61,308 nucleotides of DNA from a virus: IMG/VR virus record IMGVR_UViG_3300034284_003027, positions 1-61,308 of that record; one strand, given 5' to 3'. Shown piece by piece: positions 59,080 through 61,308 of this stretch. The notes beneath the pieces are model-generated. The model saw only the letters and a program-made list of their open reading frames with translations. It was not told the DNA's origin and did not search any database. The first letter of the stretch is position 1. The number at the start of each line of letters is the position of its first letter. A program made the translations under genes and the position numbers.

Positions 59080-61308
59080 GGTTTGGCTCCTCAATTCGAT
59101 TGCCACAGTTTGAACAGAACTTTGCGGATGCCGACACGAGTGTTTGGCACTTCGGGCACTCGACTTCAGTCGACATAGATTCGATTCCCGCGTCCGGCCT
59201 TGGGAAGTGCTTCGTTGTTGGATTCTCGCTATCAAGCATGGCAATCAAGCGATTGACTACGAGCAACGTATCTTGCTTGCTACTCGGCGCTTCTCGCATT
59301 GGATCTGCGATGCATCGAACGCATCCGCATTCCACCCCGCAATCGCAGGAGCGAATGCGATCCTCCACTTTTTCGAGCAATGATTTGATGTTGTCGAAAG
59401 CGATCGAGGTGAGATTCACACCGTCGTACACATTGTCGTATAGGTACAACACAAGATCGCCGGAATTCGATTTCTCAATTCCAGACGAGAAATCTTGACT
59501 ATCACAAGGCCCGGCAACGATTGGAAAAAGGTTGGCCATCAACCGCTCAATCGAGCCTAACACCACTTCAATTCGAGTCGTCATTTGAGCTTGAAGCGAG
59601 GCAACCAATCCGGAACGCAATGCTAGAGCGACTCCTTCGGTGGGTAGATAATGCGATGGCATTCCAGTACCTGGTGTGACTCGAATCGTTTTCCCGGACG
59701 CATCTTTTTCCGAAACGGATTGTAGGAATTCGTTGACATCGATCCGAGCAACGGAAAGTGTCGCTTGAGAATACTCTCGAACAGAGAGTGGGTATTTCTG
59801 GCGGATCTTCTTCCGAACAAGGGAAACAGTTTCGTTTCGAGTCCGTTCGGGGCGAAGCCTCACAATCTTCCTGCCTCGAATGACATCCATCACACGATAG
59901 ATCATTCCGTTGTGTCGATAAAGGGATCCTCGAGGTGCTTCACGAAGCAAATGAAAGCTGCCAATTTCTCCAACGGTTTCGTTGTCGCAAACAAGCTGGT
60001 AGTTCGACTCACCTGTGTTGCGAATACTGACATCCATGTGTGGATCTGAACTATAGAACTCTGGACGCGATAGTTTGCCATCGTCTCGAAGCTCTTGGAT
60101 TTTCTGAATCGTCGAGCCTAGGATCGAACACTCCAAAGTTGAATCGCCAGATGCCGTTTCGTGAACTGCACAGGCATAGTGCTGGCAAGCAACGCGTTCG
60201 TTAGCAAGATTGAGGGCCAGTGTTTCGTTATTGCGATTGAATAACTCCTGAGGGTGACGGGCGTAGTAAGCATCCAAAGGTGAATCTCCGGGGATCAAAA
60301 CAATTGCCCCTTCACGACCAGCTCGTGCGACTCTTCCTGCTCGTTGCCACAAACTCATCATGGAGTTTGGCAATCCCATGCAAATCACGACGTCGAGCCC
60401 GCCAATGTCGATACCAAGCTCCAATGCACTTGTCGAGAAAACCAACTTTTTGGAGCCATCTCGCAATTGTGATTCGATTGTCTCTCGTTCAGTGCTCTTA
60501 AGGCCAGATCGATACACGGCTACATAGTCTTCGAGTTCGCCAGACGGCTTTCTCATCTTGGCGAGCATGCGCTCAGCAGCTATCCGGCTTGGGCAAAAAG
60601 CCAAGACGCGCAGGCCCTTTTCAACCAGCGAAATAGCGAGCTTTCGTCCAAACTCGAAGTAGTGCTCGCTACCACCTACCATCCAGAATTTGCGACGCCC
60701 TTGTTTGCTTCCATCTTGGTCTGCGGCGACGAGTTCGAAATCGTCACCAACAAGTTCGCGAAGGTGCGATTGTGGATCGGATACCGTTGCACTTGTTGCA
60801 ATGAAGCGAGGATTGGATCCGTGAGCTTGGCAGATCTGTCGTAACCTACGCAGAATGTAAGACACGTTTGTACCAAAAATACCTCGATACTCATGACACT
60901 CGTCGATAGCAATCAACTTCAGGTTTGCAAAGAATCGAGCCCAATGGGTTGAATGGTGTTGCAAAATACCCAAGTGCAACATGTCTGGGTTTGTGATTAG
61001 AAATTGAACTTGCTCGCGAATCGATTTGCGAGACTCTTGCGCTGTGCTTCCGTCGTACCTGCTGACCAAGTTTGGTTTTGCTTTTTGCATTTGAGCGAGC
61101 TCGGGAACCTGCTCAATTGCGGAAACGAGCTTGGAATACTGGTCGTTCGCTAACGCCTTTTGCGGGTAGAGGAACAGCGCCGTGGAGTCTGAATCACGGC
61201 ACACTGCATCCATTGCAGGTAGTGAAAAGATCAGCGACTTTCCGCTGCTGGTCCTCGTGGCAGCGATTGTGTTGTTGCCATTCAGCACTGACTCGATCGC
61301 TTGTTGTT
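59066..61308 (-). CDS. Hrq1/MrfA-like DEAD/H helicase with zinc-binding C-terminus, 5'-partial
   Basis: The gene enters from the right edge; 747 residues are visible and the true start lies outside the window. Helicase motifs in order: ATRTSSGKS (motif I), IDECHEYRG (II), TSATVSD (III), LVFSTSALELGIDIGG (V), QRAGRVARAGREG (VI). This arrangement and the CDCGVECGCVRC cluster follow the MrfA/YprA-Hrq1 group (DUF1998). A final CPKCQ/CSNCG zinc ribbon ends the protein. MrfA-type helicases act in DNA repair; related helicases also occur in defence systems such as DISARM. Here it heads a minus-strand operon with the 224-residue gene, ATPase and PLD-like protein. Confidence 0.85.
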   Translation of the reverse strand, partial: QQAIESVLNGNNTIAATRTSSGKSLIFSLPAMDAVCRDSDSTALFLYPQKALANDQYSKLVSAIEQVPELAQMQKAKPNLVSRYDGSTAQESRKSIREQVQFLITNPDMLHLGILQHHSTHWARFFANLKLIAIDECHEYRGIFGTNVSYILRRLRQICQAHGSNPRFIATSATVSDPQSHLRELVGDDFELVAADQDGSKQGRRKFWMVGGSEHYFEFGRKLAISLVEKGLRVLAFCPSRIAAERMLAKMRKPSGELEDYVAVYRSGLKSTERETIESQLRDGSKKLVFSTSALELGIDIGGLDVVICMGLPNSMMSLWQRAGRVARAGREGAIVLIPGDSPLDAYYARHPQELFNRNNETLALNLANERVACQHYACAVHETASGDSTLECSILGSTIQKIQELRDDGKLSRPEFYSSDPHMDVSIRNTGESNYQLVCDNETVGEIGSFHLLREAPRGSLYRHNGMIYRVMDVIRGRKIVRLRPERTRNETVSLVRKKIRQKYPLSVREYSQATLSVARIDVNEFLQSVSEKDASGKTIRVTPGTGMPSHYLPTEGVALALRSGLVASLQAQMTTRIEVVLGSIERLMANLFPIVAGPCDSQDFSSGIEKSNSGDLVLYLYDNVYDGVNLTSIAFDNIKSLLEKVEDRIRSCDCGVECGCVRCIADPMREAPSSKQDTLLVVNRLIAMLDSENPTTKHFPRPDAGIESMSTEVECPKCQTLVSASAKFCSNCGNRIEEPNHVAV

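Noticed and set aside
59079-59244. Longer version of the 224-residue protein starting at 59244
   Set aside because: The extension is antisense-like text inside the helicase zinc region; GAGGAG is correctly spaced to ATG 59079.
55697-61308. Calling the right-hand operon DISARM
   Set aside because: No separate DrmB (DUF1998) gene, no DISARM methyltransferase and no typical DrmA are visible; the helicase resembles MrfA/Hrq1 instead.

Overview
The window looks like a planctomycete chromosome segment (inferred, about 50-55% G+C by eye). A membrane protein with the planctomycete-type 'ISLRSLF' N-terminus (880-1398), a small CxxC peptide with the C-terminal pattern seen in many planctomycetes (33573-33758) and a short 'FDWNDEG' protein (50553-50939) all point that way. 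No rRNA, tRNA, CRISPR array or insertion sequence was recognised.

Layout. (1) 1-7.7 kb: phage early/accessory end. It holds the C-terminus of a P4-type primase, a ParB-methyltransferase fusion, and a run of eight small minus-strand genes (2.95-7.4 kb). Five of these sit behind copies of one promoter-like element with fixed spacing, and two are followed by a duplicated hairpin spacer. (2) 7.7-33.0 kb: plus-strand siphovirus-like morphogenesis operon. It runs: small protein, antisense PIN toxin-antitoxin pair, terminase, portal, prohead protease fused to major capsid protein, decoration protein, four membrane/secreted proteins, connector, 1000-residue tail fibre, several tail-region proteins, tail tube, tail chaperone with a textbook -1 frameshift signal, tape measure, distal tail proteins, a Ser/Asn/Pro repeat protein, two glycosyltransferase-like proteins and a secreted repeat protein. 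Most genes overlap by ATGA or TAATG. (3) 33.0-34.1 kb: boundary with csrA, a Zn-ribbon peptide and a GIY-YIG remnant. (4) 34.1-55.6 kb: defence island. A GmrSD-like type IV restriction protein with a RAMA domain is divergent from a MerR-type HTH gene that leads a type 1-like BREX operon: brxA-brxB-brxC-[AAA ATPase + PD-(D/E)XK-like protein]-pglX-pglX-[small ORF]-pglZ-brxL. (5) 55.7-61.3 kb: a convergent minus-strand group: Hrq1/MrfA-like helicase (cut by the window edge), unknown 224-residue protein, DUF3696-type ATPase and PLD-like protein, possibly a second, undescribed defence system.

How it fits together. The phage part should make a long-tailed virion whose repeat-rich distal protein may be glycosylated by its downstream genes. 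The defence part should methylate host DNA through BREX and block phages, with an embedded ATPase-nuclease pair and a modification-sensing type IV enzyme beside it. A dispersed AT-rich repeat (core AATCGAAAATCCAAAATC) occurs only in the BREX operon as far as I can see. It supplies in-frame linker peptides to four BREX proteins and brackets the small ORF between pglX and pglZ.

Limits: no searches were run. Family names come from recognising motifs and gene order; no integrase or attachment site was seen, so the prophage/host boundary is unknown.
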